Below, one piece after another: positions 42,250-54,100 of a DNA stretch of 64,000 nucleotides. The notes under the pieces were generated by a model. The model ran no database searches, was not told the origin of the DNA, and worked only from the letters and a program-made list of their open reading frames with translations. This DNA comes from Molanna angustata (taxonomy: Eukaryota > Arthropoda > Insecta > Trichoptera > Molannidae): NCBI GenBank assembly GCA_963576475.1, contig OY754981.1, positions 31,596,132 through 31,660,131 on the forward strand, read 5' to 3'. The translations under genes and the position numbers were made by a program. Numbering within the stretch: the stretch's first letter is position 1; every line of letters begins with the position of its first letter.

Positions 42250-43235
42250 GGGGTCTAGCCATTTAAGATGTTTTGGGCTTCCTGAAGGAGGGAGGTTGCT
42301 GAGGAGCAGAAGGTGGATGTGGGTCCTGAAAGGTTTGGGTTGGTGGGCTTGGCGGGGGAATGTTTTGAAGGTAGTTGCTGGCCAGTTGGGCTGGGGGTTT
42401 GGTTCAGAGGGGGTTGGGAGAAGTGGCCATTTTGGATTTAGGGAAATCAGGGGTTGGGGCCGCTGGTAGTTGGTGATTTGGGGACAGCTTCTTGTGTGTA
42501 AGGGGTGAGGCGAGATCATCTGTCTGGTTTTTGGGGTTTTCTGGGCATCCCTTGAAGTTTGCAGGGTGTGGACCAGAGTAGAGGACGCAAGTGGCTGGGG
42601 TTTTTGCGGCTTTCAGTGCACTCGCTGTGGTGGTGGTCTCCGGCGCACTTGAGGCATCTGGCTGCCGCAAAGCAGTTCGTCGCCGAGTGGCCGTGTCGTT
42701 GGCAGCGGTAGCACTGTCCAACGGGTCCGGTCTGATTTCTCAGACTTTCTACCCTCACCACAACGTGGAGCACACTGTCCAGCTTGTTGAAGATGGACTT
42801 GCCATCCTCTCCTCTGGTGAGGTTTACAAGGACGAGTGGAATTTCTCGCCTTTCTGCTCCCGTTCTCAACCTGTGGGCAGACAGGACGGGAAAGCCTTTT
42901 TTGAGGAGATCCTCCTTGATTTCTTCAGGGGAGAAGTCTTCAGGAAGTCCCCTGAGGACGACCTTGAGGGGCTTCTCTTCCTGTAGGGAGAAGGAGTGAA
43001 ATTCTATGTTGGCATTTTTGAGGACCTTTGTGGCCTTGTTGAAAATGAGAGGCGATTTGACATTAATTTTTTATGTTTTTGCTGCTTGCTATAGCAAGGA
43101 AGTCTATGCCCTTTTCCGTGAAAAGGGCGGAAGTCTTTTTGAGGTCCTCTTTCTTGTGGGGATGATTGGGGGGATCCTGGAGGGTTTGGGTTTGTTCGGT
43201 GGGAGTTGTGGTCGGTTAGGAGTTGGGTGAGGTTG
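42250..43235 (-). pseudogene. LINE A-like ORF1, third subfamily
   Basis: Ends in the ATGGCTAG-type ORF1/ORF2 overlap at 42,250-42,265. PRE_C2HC region about 43,060-42,750 in a plus-strand-biased composition; knuckles in frame 42,869-42,516 (GQCYRCQRHGHSATNC, RCLKCAGDHHHSEC), with CVLYSGPHPANFKGC in the adjacent frame, where the second Cys of the third knuckle is Tyr. Frameshifted at least twice. ORF2 is replaced by the LTR2 copy. Confidence 0.8.
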
Positions 43236-43255
43236 GCAAGGTATGGGGTGGGGGG

Positions 43256-43411
43256 TTCACCATTTCCTGGCTAGGCCCTACACATTTATCCTCGCCGCTA
43301 CCCTGTTACATTATAATACAAATATTCTCTTAATTAAGGGCCATTGGCCTTATTACTATTTACATATATTTCATAAAGCTTATAATCTCGTCCAATCTCG
43401 TCCGTTACAAT
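43256..43411 (-). repeat. LTR1 right-end fragment
   Basis: accatttcctggctaggccc, atcctcgccgctaccctgt, agggccattggcc and the LTR end ctcgtccgttaca at 43,399-43,411. Confidence 0.7.
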
Positions 43412-43534
43412 ACTGGTGGCGAGCGCAGCACAGAATATAGTGACTGTACTTCTGCCTCAATTGATTTGTGTATTGATTGATTCTATTGATTTTATTCTTT
43501 ATAGTATTGATTACCAATTGATTACCATGCTTTA

Positions 43535-44067
43535 TTGCACAATGTGCCCAGTATATATTTAGTGCGCCGGTTAGTGAGCGGCCGGCGGTACAATGGTTTG
43601 CGGGTGCGGTGAGGCATGCAAGTTGGACTGCGCGGGAGTGTGTAGCCGTGTACTGGGGCGGGTATCCGCCGGTGGCCTAACGACTTTCTCGGTTTGGCCC
43701 TACACATTTATCCTCGCGCTTCCCTGTTACGTTATAATACAACTAAATGTTACCTAAATAAAGGGCCATTGGCTATTATAATAATAATAATAAACTTGGA
43801 TGATTTATATAGCGCTGTTTTCGTGAATGTCTCACCTCAAAGGCGTTGGTGGTCTTTTCCATTGTGTTCGCGCTGATCGGAGTCTGCGGGTTCTCCATCA
43901 TCTGGTCGATCTCCCGCTGCAGGAAGTAATTGCTAACTGCTCCTTGTCGGCCAAGGTGGCTCTCTTAACTGCGGGCATTATTACATATATACCTATATTT
44001 TTCATACATAATATACAGATATAATATATTATCCTGTTTATGTGGTGGTCCAATCTCATCCGTTACA
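43535..44067 (-). repeat. LTR1 variant with right end
   Basis: gcacaatgtgcccag, gcggccggcggtacaatgg, gtgaggcatgcaagt, ggccctacacatttatcctc, ending ccaatctcatccgttaca (44,067). It includes a minus-strand MPAVKRATLADKEQLAIT frame that also occurs at 51.85-51.91 kb, next to the same LTR end. Confidence 0.65.
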
Positions 44068-44545
44068 GTATTGATTTTTTTTAATTGTATATTTTAATTG
44101 ATTGTATCTGAATTTCTAACTTTTTTAAGATACGTTGATATCGGTCCTCTGTAGAGGGGCACAGACAGTTTAGTGGGGTTTTCTATAGTTAACACAAAGT
44201 CAACAATGAAGAAGAACAAAATTAAAATAAATAATAGATTATCAATGTCACAAAATAAAGAGTACAGCAGAAATTATCAAGGTTCACTGTTCACCATAAA
44301 AAGTTCAATGTCCAAAAGTAACAACAAAAACAGTCTTCACTGATTTTAACTTCCCTAATTCTTCTCTCTCGATCACTGTCACTATCCAACCACCAAAAAA
44401 CCACCAAGTCTTTCACCGCTGTCTGCTTCATACTGCTCCCACTCTGTCTTCCACTCCGTCTCGTACTACTCGTCCTCGTCACCACCAACGTATCGTCCAG
44501 TTCCCCGTTGCTGTCAATTGCAAACTCTCATTGTCTTCCTTTCAT
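44068..44545. other. Non-coding flank, partly duplicated at 52.0 kb
   Basis: 44,068-44,213 is repeated at 51,993-52,138 (ttttaattgattgtatctga, gtagaggggcacagacag). The rest is C/T-rich with no frame of recognised similarity. Confidence 0.5.
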
Positions 44546-44649
44546 CAGTGTAGAATGAGTTTGTTTTCGGATCTTCAGGTCCTCGTGTTGGACCTCTTAA
44601 TCCTTCGTATGTGTTATGGTGTTGTTTTTGTTTTGTAGCACGATTGCGG

Positions 44650-45950
44650 CTAAGATGAAAAAGGTGGGCAGGTTAGGATCAATTTAGGTCTTTTGTGTTT
44701 AAATATCAAGTTTGGGTCATAGGCTGAGAGGCAGCTAATTGACGAATTCATGTGTGATGGTAGATCCGAGTAGAAGGTTTTAGCTAGTTGTCTGATGAAG
44801 TCTAATAATTGTGAGTTGCGCACGAACCAGGGAGCGTCTAAAATGACGCGTATCACCTTGTTCTGCACTACTTGCAATTTGTATATGTGTGATGCGGCAG
44901 CTGTGTCCCAGATGGGAGATGCGTACGTGAGGGACGGTCTGATCACTACTTTGTATATGTGTAGTTTGTTGTCTACGGATATCTTGCTGTTTCTGCAGAG
45001 TAGCGAGTAGAGAGCAGCGAGCGAGCTTATGGCTTTATTCCATACGTTAGAAATGTGGGGGTTCAGAGGGGGGATCTTTTTTGATGAACGAGAGAGCAAC
45101 ACTTTTTGTAGGGTTCACTTGGTTGCGCCAATCTGTGAGATACTTTTAAAGTGTTAGGATGTATGATTAGGCTCATATTGAGGCGAATTTCCATTTGAAG
45201 GAGGTTGACAGGATGGCTTGGTCGTATATTGTGGTGTCATGACCAGTCTTTGTCAGGGGTGGGAATGTCAGAGATGAATCTGTTGTACAGAGGAGGGGAG
45301 AGTGTCGAACCTTGGGGTACTCCCGATTTAATGGGGCGTACCATGGAGTATGTTCCACACACTCTGACTCTAAATGTGCGGTCAGAAAGGAATGATTTTA
45401 ATAGGTGAGTCATGGAGCGTGAGAGACCAGCTTGGATTAGTTTGTAAAGAAGACCCTCGTGTCATACAGAGTCGAAGGCTTTGGCGAAGTCGAGGGAAAG
45501 AACTGCGGTGACATGATTTTTTTATTGAAGGCTTCTGTGATTTATTCGACGACTCCTAGAAGTTGGTGAGTGGTATAGTGGGATTGCCTGAAACTGTGCT
45601 GAGTGTCTGGTATTAGATTAAGTGTTTTGTATTGTGTGTCGAGCCGGGAGAGTATAAGTTTTTCAAAGACCTTTCCTAGAGACGATAGCAGACTGATGGG
45701 GCGGTAATTAGAAGGGTTTGAGGGGGTTTGCCGGGTTTGGGGATCATTATGATGTCTGCTTTTTTGAATTCAGTTGGGAAGTAGTGGAGCCTCAGAGAGG
45801 CATTGAAGATGGCCGTGAGGGTACAGATACCATTACGGGGAAGGACTTTTATGGTCCGATTGTTGATTGTGTCTGGGCCAGTGGCTTTTTTTTTGTTCAT
45901 TAGGGATTTCACCACTTTTCTTATTTTTTCTGAATATGGCATTTCCTTTT
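44650..45950 (-). pseudogene. LINE B copy 3 reverse transcriptase relic
   Basis: Pieces in several frames: 45,942-45,676 (KADIIMIPKPGKPP, RTIKVLPRNGICTLTAI), then motif A-B DNA at 45,540-45,320, and the C-terminus 45,102-44,650 (PLLCRNSKISVDNKLHIYK, AVIRPSLTYA-type word). Motif C Asp pair is not readable in an open frame. Many indels against 6.07-7.54 kb. Confidence 0.85.
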
Positions 45951-46079
45951 TGATGATGACACCACATTCGCCTAGTCCATGAATTCAGGACCTGAGTCAC
46001 TGTCTGAGTTTGACGGCGAAGAGTCCCTTGAATGATTTGGGACTGTTGTGGAGTTTGACAGTGGGGGTGATGATGGTGG

Positions 46080-46860
46080 GGGGGGGTGAGTTCGAGGGAG
46101 TATGGTGGAGAGGCTTTTGACGATTTTCCATTTTTGTTCGGGGTTATCGTCCAATTGGGAGAGGAATGTTTGCCAATTCTCGTTTCTGAGGGTTTGGAGG
46201 GCTGTCTTAACCGATTTATTGAGTCGGTTGAAGATGGTTTTGTCGGGGGGGTATTGAGTTGTTTGCCATGTTTTTCGGGATTTGGGTTTTTTGTTTTATT
46301 AAGTCCTTGATGTCTTTTGGGATGTCAGGGTGAAGGGCATCGGAGGGTAATGTCTTTGAGGATTCTTTTAGTGCGGTCTTTATGGCTTTTGAAAATTTGT
46401 CGATCTCCATGTTGATGTTTGAAGGAGAGACTGTATTTGTGAAGCTGTCTGCCTCTTGAGTTGTTTGAGGTGCATGACCATTGTTTGTGTTTGGCATTGA
46501 AGTCGCCAGCAATGATTGAAGGTATGTTGCCTGAGTGGAGGGAGTTAAGTTCTTTGAAGTCGAAAATTTTTGAGGGCAGGAGGTAGGCAGAGATCGTTTT
46601 GAGGGGACCCGAGTTGAGGGTGTTAACCACAATTGTAGTTGTTTCGAGGTTTGCCAGTTGTGGCGAGAGGAGGTGGCAATGGTCGAGGGAGTTTTTGATG
46701 AGAATGGCGGTGCCGCCGCCCCGCGCGTGGAGTCTATCGTCCCGGTAAATTATGTAGTTTCGGAGACTGAAGCGTTGGCTGGGTTTGAAGGAAAGTTTCT
46801 GAAATGAAGAGAATGTCTATGCTGTAGTCTGATAGAAAGATCTTAATCTCTGCTTTGTGG
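46080..46860 (-). pseudogene. LINE B copy 3 endonuclease and linker relic
   Basis: Frame 46,630-46,325 has SIIAGDFNAKHKQWSCTSNN, the central APE-endonuclease word. The N-terminal part (LQTAYWIAGGQVKHHKAEIK, ILFISETFL with the catalytic Glu) lies at about 46,900-46,790 in the frame that overlaps the ORF1 end. The FW-N-AN word is changed to YWIAG, so the first catalytic Asn is lost. The EN C-terminus is deleted. Confidence 0.82.
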
Positions 46861-46864
46861 TGTT

Positions 46865-47737
46865 TTACTTGCCCACCGGCGATCCAGTAGGCAGTCTGCA
46901 GATTTGCTGGTCTCCTTGCTCTATGCATAATTGAGTAGTGGGAGGATCTTGTGTAATGTGGTGTTTGCCAGTTGGATAAGGTGTTGCAACTGGGATGATG
47001 TTGAGGTCCATCAGCGATGGGATAGGATTGACACTTGGGTGAGGGGCTGTTGTGCAGGGGGTTGGTGTGGGGCGATGGGAAGCAGTTACCGAGCGGGGAT
47101 ATTTTGGGCATGCTTTGTAGTTTGCCGTGTGTGGGCCGTTACAGTTAGCGCATTTTGGGGAGACGTCAAGAGAGACGGAAGTGTGGTGAGGGCCAGAGTG
47201 ACCGAATTCTTGGCAGTGGTGGCACTGCGAAGCAACATGATTCTTTTTTCTCAGAGGTTCGACTGAAACTCTGAGGTGGAGGACATGTTTCAGGTTAGTG
47301 AAGATTTTTTCCCTTCTTATAAGAGGCATGGCCGTTTTATAAGAGCCCTTAGTCATTCTGTGTGCAGTGATAATGGGGAAGGCTGGGGAGAGGGCCTTCA
47401 GGAGCTCATTAATCGAGATGGACTCAGGGACTCCTCTTATGACTGCCATGATAGGTTTGTCTTCTTGGAGACGAAATGAGTGAAATGGGATTTTGGAATC
47501 TTCGACGATTCTGGACGCTCGTCGGAATGCGTCGGAGGACTTTACGGAGATCAGGACTTTTGAGCCTGAGTTCCGGGCGGTGAAATTGACTCCGCGCTCT
47601 TCAATTTTTTGGAAGGGGCGGATGGGTAAATTTTTTGGAGGGGGGTGGTGTGTTGCGAGGGGAGGTGTACGTATAGAGGGTGTCTTCTGAATATGGCGTT
47701 TCCTTTTAGATGATGCCACCATATTCGTCCAGTCCAT
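46865..47737 (-). pseudogene. LINE B ORF1, most complete copy (290 codons open)
   Basis: Open from MDWTNMVASSKRKRHIQ to the stop at 46,865. PRE_C2HC domain near residues 55-160 (KVLISVKSSDAFRRASRIV, MAVIRGVPESISINELL, AHRMTKGSYKTAMPL), then knuckles ASQCHHCQEFGHSGPHH and CANCNGPHTANYKACPKYP near 170-215, and a Pro-rich tail. The N-terminal head (MSLTNLTVLDLPALLAIQ, ATG at 48,869) is separated by the solo LTR and by a frameshift near 47,740. Its end overlaps the EN start as in LINE A. Confidence 0.87.
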
Positions 47738-47863
47738 GAATTCAGGACTTGAGTCGCTGTCTGAGTTTGACGGCGAAGAGTCCCTCGAATGATTTGGGGC
47801 TGCTGTGGAGTTCGGGGGTGAGGGTAGAGGGGATGAGCTTTGGGAAGTATGGTGGAGAGGGAT

Positions 47864-48708
47864 TGTAGCAGACGCACTGCATCTCTATTGACAATAGGTT
47901 GTCCCTTGCACGGCCGCTGGCGGATCTACGTTTTTGTTGCACCCGAGCGTATTCAATGAGCACTATTGCCTGACCTGTACACCAATGATCTCCCTACAGT
48001 GATCGCCCAAGGAGCGATTTGTAGACTTTTGGCAGTATAAGAAATGACTCGAACCTCACAACAGTGACCGCCCAAGGAGCGGTTTGTCGATTCTTGGCGT
48101 TTAAGGGAAGCGAAACTGCCCCGGTATACCAGCATAAGCCAGGGTCCAGGCAGGCAGTACTTCACTTTATCAAGTCTATTTCTTCCTGAACCAGGTATTC
48201 AGTCGTAGGGTTTGCCTACAACCAGAGTCTAGGATCGAGAAATGAAACAAGTCAGACAAGTAAAAAAGCTCTGTTTATTCAATAAAATTGTTCATATTTA
48301 TATTTATTAATTGACGGCCTAATAGCGCCCACCCACATTGTTTTGTGGGTGGTCGTCGATTGTAGGTACCTACATGTACCTACTGACAAATACCTATCAC
48401 AGTTCAGTACTTGTCAGTCTGCAGCACGACACACAGTTATACAATTTTATATCAAATAAATAAATACAAACAATAAGACATGTGTAAAGGGCATGGTACA
48501 ATATAAAACAAATGTAAATAAGTATTCTTAGATCTAATTGATAACCGAAAACGTAGACGACTTGCGATATAATTTTTAATTTAAAATATTTTCATAAATG
48601 CTCTCGCTACGGTCGTCTCCGTTTTCGGTATCATTTTTAGTATGTGTACATACATAATATTAACAAATTTTTCGAGATTATTTTAGTCTGTTTCCTACGT
48701 TCGTAGCA
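47864..48708 (-). repeat. Solo BEL2 LTR (LTR2, 845 bp) with target duplication
   Basis: Bounded by tgtagcagacgc and acgttcgtagca (TG…CA) and flanked by the 5-bp direct repeat gggat at 47,859-47,863 and 48,709-48,713. Removing the LTR and one gggat restores LINE B ORF1 sequence (ggagagggatcttcca, as at about 9,100-9,110 of copy 1). It is the only full-length LTR2 in the window and defines the family ends. Confidence 0.95.
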
Positions 48709-48869
48709 GGGATCTTCCATTTTGTAAATTGGCATATTGCCTTACGGGTGTCCAAGTCCTAAGAGACAATTTTGCCTACCAGAAAGAGTTCTTCGTTGGT
48801 GAGGGGACTCTCTGCTTGGATGGCCAAGAGAGCGGGAAGGTCTAGTACTGTGAGGTTTGTTAGGGACAT
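48709..48869 (-). pseudogene. LINE B ORF1 N-terminus, cut off by solo LTR
   Basis: ATG at 48,869: MSLTNLTVLDLPALLAIQAE then LTNEELFLVGKIVS, the same head as at 9,262. A short frameshift follows (tcctaagagac) before the LTR. Confidence 0.85.
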
Positions 48870-48989
48870 TTTTTGTGGAGAGAAAGTTGTCAGGGTTTTC
48901 TTATTATTTGTGGTTTTTTTATTTTTGGAGGCCTCCAGAGGAGCGGGCTCGACTGAAACTGAATGTAACACTGTTATATAAATTAAAAA

Positions 48990-49605
48990 TAGAATTTTAA
49001 TTATATTGATTGGCCAATTTACAAAATTAATCTTTCAAAAGTCCCAAAAAAATGGATTTTACATCAATTTTCGTTTTAAATTCAAGGTATGTGACGCATA
49101 AAAAAAGTATAATTTACCCGTTGCCAGAATGAATGATAATAACTATAAATATAATTGAAAAATAAGAAATTAAAATATGGTATCATGTATAAAGTTATAT
49201 TAGGTATTGCATATTAAACAGAAGATGATAGGAAGTTCAATTTGAAGATTTCACATGTTTGAAGAAAGATTCGCCAATTTGGATATACTCAACACGCTTG
49301 GTAGAAAATTGGTTATTAGAATAAATACAAATATATATAACTCCTTCAAATTACCTACATATGTAAGTGGTACTGTACTGTTATCTATTGTTTGGTCATC
49401 TCCATAAAATTTTTAAATACAAGGGAGATAAAAATGAAAACAATGTTTCTCTGCAAATGAAGAGACGGGATGATGTGGTTCATTAATTATCATTTTAAAT
49501 AATAGCAACTCACCATAGTTATCTTTTTGATTAAATTACGGGCACTGGACCCGTTATGTTAGCGGCGAGCCCTATTCAAAAAAATTATTTTATATTTTTA
49601 ATTAT
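48990..49605. other. AT-rich spacer
   Basis: No frame with similarity. The last ~50 bp (gggcactggacccgttatgt) may belong to the gypsy element to the right, but no LTR was identified. Confidence 0.45.
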
Positions 49606-49610
49606 TTTAT

Positions 49611-50660
49611 TCAAATAATAGGGTGACCGTATCTGGGGAGGTACTCTCGTTCAATGGCCTCGATGATTTTCACGGCCTTAGTTGAATACCAGAATATGCT
49701 TGTTTGCGTGCCTCGTCGCAGGATTTGCGTGCCCATCAAATCCACGGCGATGATTTCAAATGGCCGGCGGGGAGCGATGGCTCCCTGGGGAGTTGCCATG
49801 GGTCCTCCGTCTCCCTTAGTTCTGGCACAGATCAGACAATGTTGCACGTACGTGGCGACGTCCGTCGCCATATTCGGACACCAAAAGCAGGCACCGATGG
49901 CCCTCGTCGTCTCCCTTGCTCCCGGGTGTACAGCTGTTGGTGAGTCGTGGTACTCCTCGAGCACCTGGGGAACCACCAGACGATCCTCTCGGCCGGTGTC
50001 CCTCTTCCACAATACATCACCCCTCACGAAGTAACGGTGGTAGTGCGGCTGCCTTCCTGTTGTTCTAAGGGGCGGGCGGGTGTGAAGTCGGAGCCACACC
50101 CGTATCCTCTTCTGGATGGTAGGATCCCGTGGTTGGGTAAGCCTGACCGTTTCGGCCAGAGTCTCGTTCTTTCTACCCGGGCAGTGCTCTACAGTGAAGT
50201 CGAATTCTTGCAGTACCATGGTCCACCTAGTCAGTTTTGCCGCAGATTCTTCGATTCCTGTAACCAGGACTACGCCCTGTTGCCGTCCTGAGGGTAAATT
50301 GGCTGCCTTCCTGTTGTTCTACGGGGCGGGCGGGTGTGAAGTCGGAGCCACACCCGTATCCTCTTCTGGATGGTAGGATCCCGTGGTTGGGTAAGCCTGA
50401 CCGTTTCGGCCAGAGTCTCGTTCTTTCTACCCGGGCAGTGCTCTACAGTGAAGTCGAATTCTTGCAGTACCAGGGTCCACCTAGTCAGTTTTGCCGCAGA
50501 TTCTTCGATTCCTGTAACCAGGACTACGCCCTGTTGCCGTCCTGAGGGTAAATTGGCTGCCTTCTAGATAGGAGCAGAACCTCTTAATCGCCCAGACTGC
50601 TGCGAGGGCTTCTTGTTCGTTGGAATGTAGCTTACGTTCAGCTGGCAAAAACTTGCATTA
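49611..50660 (-). pseudogene. Ty3/gypsy RNase H end and integrase, truncated
   Basis: Frame 50,219-49,611: the RNase H end/tether (VLQEFDFTVEHCPGRKNE) is followed by the HHCC zinc domain (YHDSPTAVHPGARETTRAIG…FWCPNMATDV…CLICARTKG) and the core start FEIIAVDLMG with the first catalytic Asp. After a short deletion it ends YLPRYGHPII, just before the second Asp box. The RNase H part (about 50,660-50,220) contains a 254-bp tandem duplication. Confidence 0.88.
50048..50555. repeat. 254-bp tandem duplication inside gypsy pol
   Basis: Two nearly identical units, 50,048-50,301 and 50,302-50,555, each starting gctgccttc. Differences are single bases (ctaagg/ctacgg, ccatgg/ccaggg). Confidence 0.92.
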
Positions 50661-50762
50661 GGATATCACGTCACGGTCTCCACCTTCCCGCTGGTGGAAA
50701 AGGACCGCGGCCATCCCTTCTTGACTGGCGTCCGTCTGAAGGTAGAAGTCTGAAGTGTTGGG

Positions 50763-51311
50763 TCAGGTCTCGTGAGTGTGAGCGACCCCCTGACAAACTC
50801 TCCGATCCGCTCCTTGGCCTGCTGGGCTTCCTCCGTCCAGCGAAATGGCTTCTTCACCGACAGCAAGTCGGTGAGCTGCCAACACCGCGAAGCTGGGAAT
50901 ATATTCTCTCAGCCAATTGCATAGCCCCATGTAATATCGCAGCTCCTTGCGGTTGCGGGGCGTCGGTGCCGTGGCGATTACATCCTCGTGGATCCGTTGG
51001 GGCGTTTTCCCGGAAGCAGTGACCGTATGCTCCAGGAACTCCAAGCGGTCCGTTGCAATATGGCACTTGAGTGGGGCGCATTGCAGCCCGTACCTGTCTA
51101 GCCTCTCCAAGACTAGTCGAAGGTGGCGGAGATGGCTGGTCCAATCTCTTGAAAAGATGATTATATTGTCGAGGTACACGAGGCAAAACTCTCGGAGGAG
51201 AACAGCGAGCACCACCGGCCATTTTGTCTCGACCGGCTTGCTGAAGCGATGGTTCCAAAAAGGAAGTGCCATAAAAAATATTTCAACTATTAAATGTGGT
51301 CTGATGCACAA
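50763..51311 (-). pseudogene. Ty3/gypsy reverse transcriptase fragment
   Basis: Frame with CLVYLDNIIIFSRDW (motif C; the usual YLDD is YLDN, so one catalytic Asp is lost), then HLRLVLERLDRYGLQCAPLK and the LEFLEHTVTASG thumb word. The N-terminal half of RT is absent: at about 51,250 gypsy sequence gives way to a non-coding repeat. Confidence 0.88.
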
Positions 51312-51405
51312 AATTTGCCTTGAATTTAAGTGGAGAGGGATTGTCCAGTGTCGTGCAACTTTCTTTCAACTATTAAATGTGGTCTGATGCACAAAATTTG
51401 CCTTG
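51277..51405. repeat. Short direct repeat at the gypsy edge
   Basis: tttcaactattaaatgtggt..gcacaaaatttgcctt occurs twice, at about 51,279-51,322 and 51,362-51,405. Confidence 0.8.
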
Positions 51406-51850
51406 TTAAGTAGGTCAGGTTATTTCTATTTAAAAATAACATGACATTTGCCACGTACTGTTTTGTTATGAATAGTTTAGTTTTAACGATTATTATAATG
51501 AGAAACATCGGCCACTTTATTTTGACAAAATTTTATACTACGGCTCGCATCCTACAAGGTGTAGGCTGGAGGGATGTCACCGGCTCACTACCGATAGGTC
51601 GTGGCACGTACGTGGTCAAGGGAAGTAGTGAGAGTCCTCCCGGGTGTGCAAGGTTACACCAAATCATCGTTATGTCTGCCAAAACTTGCAGGATCTGTTT
51701 GTCTCAGGGATAAGTGGAATTGCCTTGTCATCTCCACCAGTCTCCAGCTTCGTCTTTTACACCATCGTGGTCTGTTCAGTCTTCTTCTTGGGAGACTGAA
51801 GTGTTGGCTGGTTTTGGGAAATGGGGTCCGGCCCCCCTCCACCGCTGTAG
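51406..51850. other. Unassigned sequence
   Basis: No reliable gene. On the minus strand a run KEQLAITPYSGGGGPDPISQ continues the MPAVKRATLAD frame of the repeat to the right; it may be the start of an LTR-element gag but no domain is recognisable. Confidence 0.35.
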
Positions 51851-52138
51851 GGAGTAATTGCTAACTGCTCCTTGTCGGCCAAGGTGGCTCTCTTAACTGC
51901 GGGCATTATTACATATATACCTATATTTTTCATACATAATATACAGATATAATATGTTATCCTGTTTATGTGGTGGTCCAATCTCATCCGTTACAGTATC
52001 GATTTTTTTTAATTGTATATTTTAATTGATTGTATCTGAATTTCTAACTTTTTTAAGATACGTTGATATCGGTCTTCTGTAGAGGGGCACAGACAGTTTA
52101 GTGGGGTTTTCTATAGTTAACACAAAGTCAACAATGAA
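51851..52138 (-). repeat. Repeat duplicated from/to 43,926-44,213
   Basis: About 288 bp in the same orientation with very few differences (tcggtcttctgtag against tcggtcctctgtag). Includes the LTR1 right end (ccaatctcatccgttaca). Confidence 0.9.
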
Positions 52139-53985
52139 ATATTATCAAAAGTCAAAAATGTATCATTCAAAAATATGCAACTCGTCACCAATGAGAAATA
52201 GGTATACTGGAGTGCTAAATGTTGTGCCGAGGTAGTAGAAAGAGACAGATATAGTACAAGTGGCATTCCTATCTCTTTCTAGAACTCTCACTTCATACAA
52301 TATATTAGTAATTTTGAAGAATAGAAAAGATTACTTATTAGAAACATCTCATAACTCCATATCTTTTTAAAACAAATATTACGACTATTTACAAATCCTG
52401 TACATTTTCATAATAAGAATGTTTGCATCCATTGAGATCATTTCTGTCTTTAATAAGAAATCAACTTGATTTTTCCTTCCCACACTAACACTACATATAT
52501 TGTTATTAACTATTCATCAATTAGGTGTTTTTCTATCAAAAAACACAAGATCATCAACGTTAATCCAATAACTTTAGAACAGGTTTAAAAAGTCTCATTT
52601 TTAATATAGGTATAAATATATATTTATCGATAAATTTTTTAATAGCATATATGTACATACGCAAACACTGGATTTTTTCTCTGTTGGGAGTCAAATGATA
52701 TTTTTACTGACAAACTTTTTAACATCTCAATAGAGAAGTTGTGATATTATAGAAGAACCAGGAACTCAAGGCACCTACAGAGCTTACGACCTGTCATCAG
52801 TTGGTTTACGTGATCACTTTATGTGCTTGCGCAATGTTCATGTAAACCAGCCGATTTTTGTTAATTTATTTAATAAATATGAATAACCATTCAAATATGT
52901 CAAATACCAAAAACACATAAAAGTACACAATAAAAATATATGTAGACAGAAATAAGAATTAAAGAGAATAAATACAATTAGATATTTAAAAAAATATATT
53001 ACATGCAAATTTGAGCATAAAATTGATTATGAAAAATAAAAGCATAGAAAAGTTTTAAAAGCATATTATTAATGATAAGTTATAACAAATAATAGCACAA
53101 GTTATAAATCTAAAATAACAATGGACAGTAAAATTGAAACGTAAAAAAGAGCACATTATTAACTATAAGAAATAACAGTAAAAATTGTAAACGTAAAACA
53201 GAGCATATTAATAATTTTAACAAATAGCATGATGGAAAATAATAGCACAAAAATTATTATACAAGATATACAAGAAATAATTATTATTAAAGAGCATATT
53301 ATGTAATTAATTATAAATGTAGAGGGAATCTGGAAGCAATAATGACAGATTTACTAATTAAAACACTACACTGAAAGCTATTTCACACAATAAGATGAAA
53401 TCAAAAGGATATATTGGTTTAATCATTTCAGTGTTACTAAATTATTGTAGGTAATTTAACAAATATTAAAATGTAGATCATATTTTAATACAAATAGTTG
53501 AGGTATTTTTTATATTGAAGGAGCAATCTTTGAGGACGCCATTGAAGTATAAATGTAAAGTTTCTTACTCGTGAAAACTAATTCCGCTGTTGGGATACCA
53601 AATGTTTTGACACCCAAAAGAGCTGCAGTATTTAACCATCGTCTTTATTTCTTTTAATTTATTAAGAAAAACAAATAATATCAAAAACAGACTTAAAACA
53701 ACACGTCCAACTCAGGAAAACACACCAACTGACAGCCAAAATCTATATGAATTGACGCTTAGAAAGATACGCGAGTCCCACTTGCAGCGGCTATACGTGA
53801 GTCCCACCAGATCGACACAAAATTATGTGTTTTGTTGTATGGACAATAGCACTCCATTGCTCATTGCTCGTCACTCTTGAACAATGACATCTAGCGTCAA
53901 AACACTGAAGTTTTTAATAAGTCATGTTCATAAATGCACCCATACAAATAAATTGTTTCCACCAAACAGGAGTATGTAGTATAGT
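52139..53985. other. AT-rich spacer, no gene seen
   Basis: Low GC, no frame with recognisable similarity and no copy of the window's element families. It is the largest stretch free of recognisable elements and may be ordinary intergenic DNA or an unrecognised old insertion. Confidence 0.55.
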
Positions 53986-53988
53986 TGT

Positions 53989-54100
53989 TGGTACTTCAGT
54001 TTTATTCACTTATTAGAGATATTGTTGGTACTTCAGTTTTATTCACTTATTAGAGATATTGTTGGTACTTCAGTTTTATTCACTTATTAGAGATATTTTT
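53989..54100. repeat. 37-bp tandem repeat, three units
   Basis: Unit gttggtacttcag + ttttattcacttattagagatatt, three near-identical copies. Confidence 0.9.

Larger units (their letters stand above)
44546..48990 (-). mobile_element. LINE B copy 3, interrupted by a solo LTR
   Basis: 3' terminus at 44,546 (cagtgtagaatgag on the plus strand), then RT relic, EN relic, ORF1 and start of the 5' leader up to about 48,990. An 845-bp LTR2 sits in ORF1 at 47,864-48,708. The leader has an internal deletion (…ggagcgggctcgac joined to tgaaactgaatgtaacactg). Confidence 0.88.

Noticed and set aside
49654..50034. 126-codon plus-strand ORF
   Set aside because: Antisense of the gypsy integrase zinc domain.
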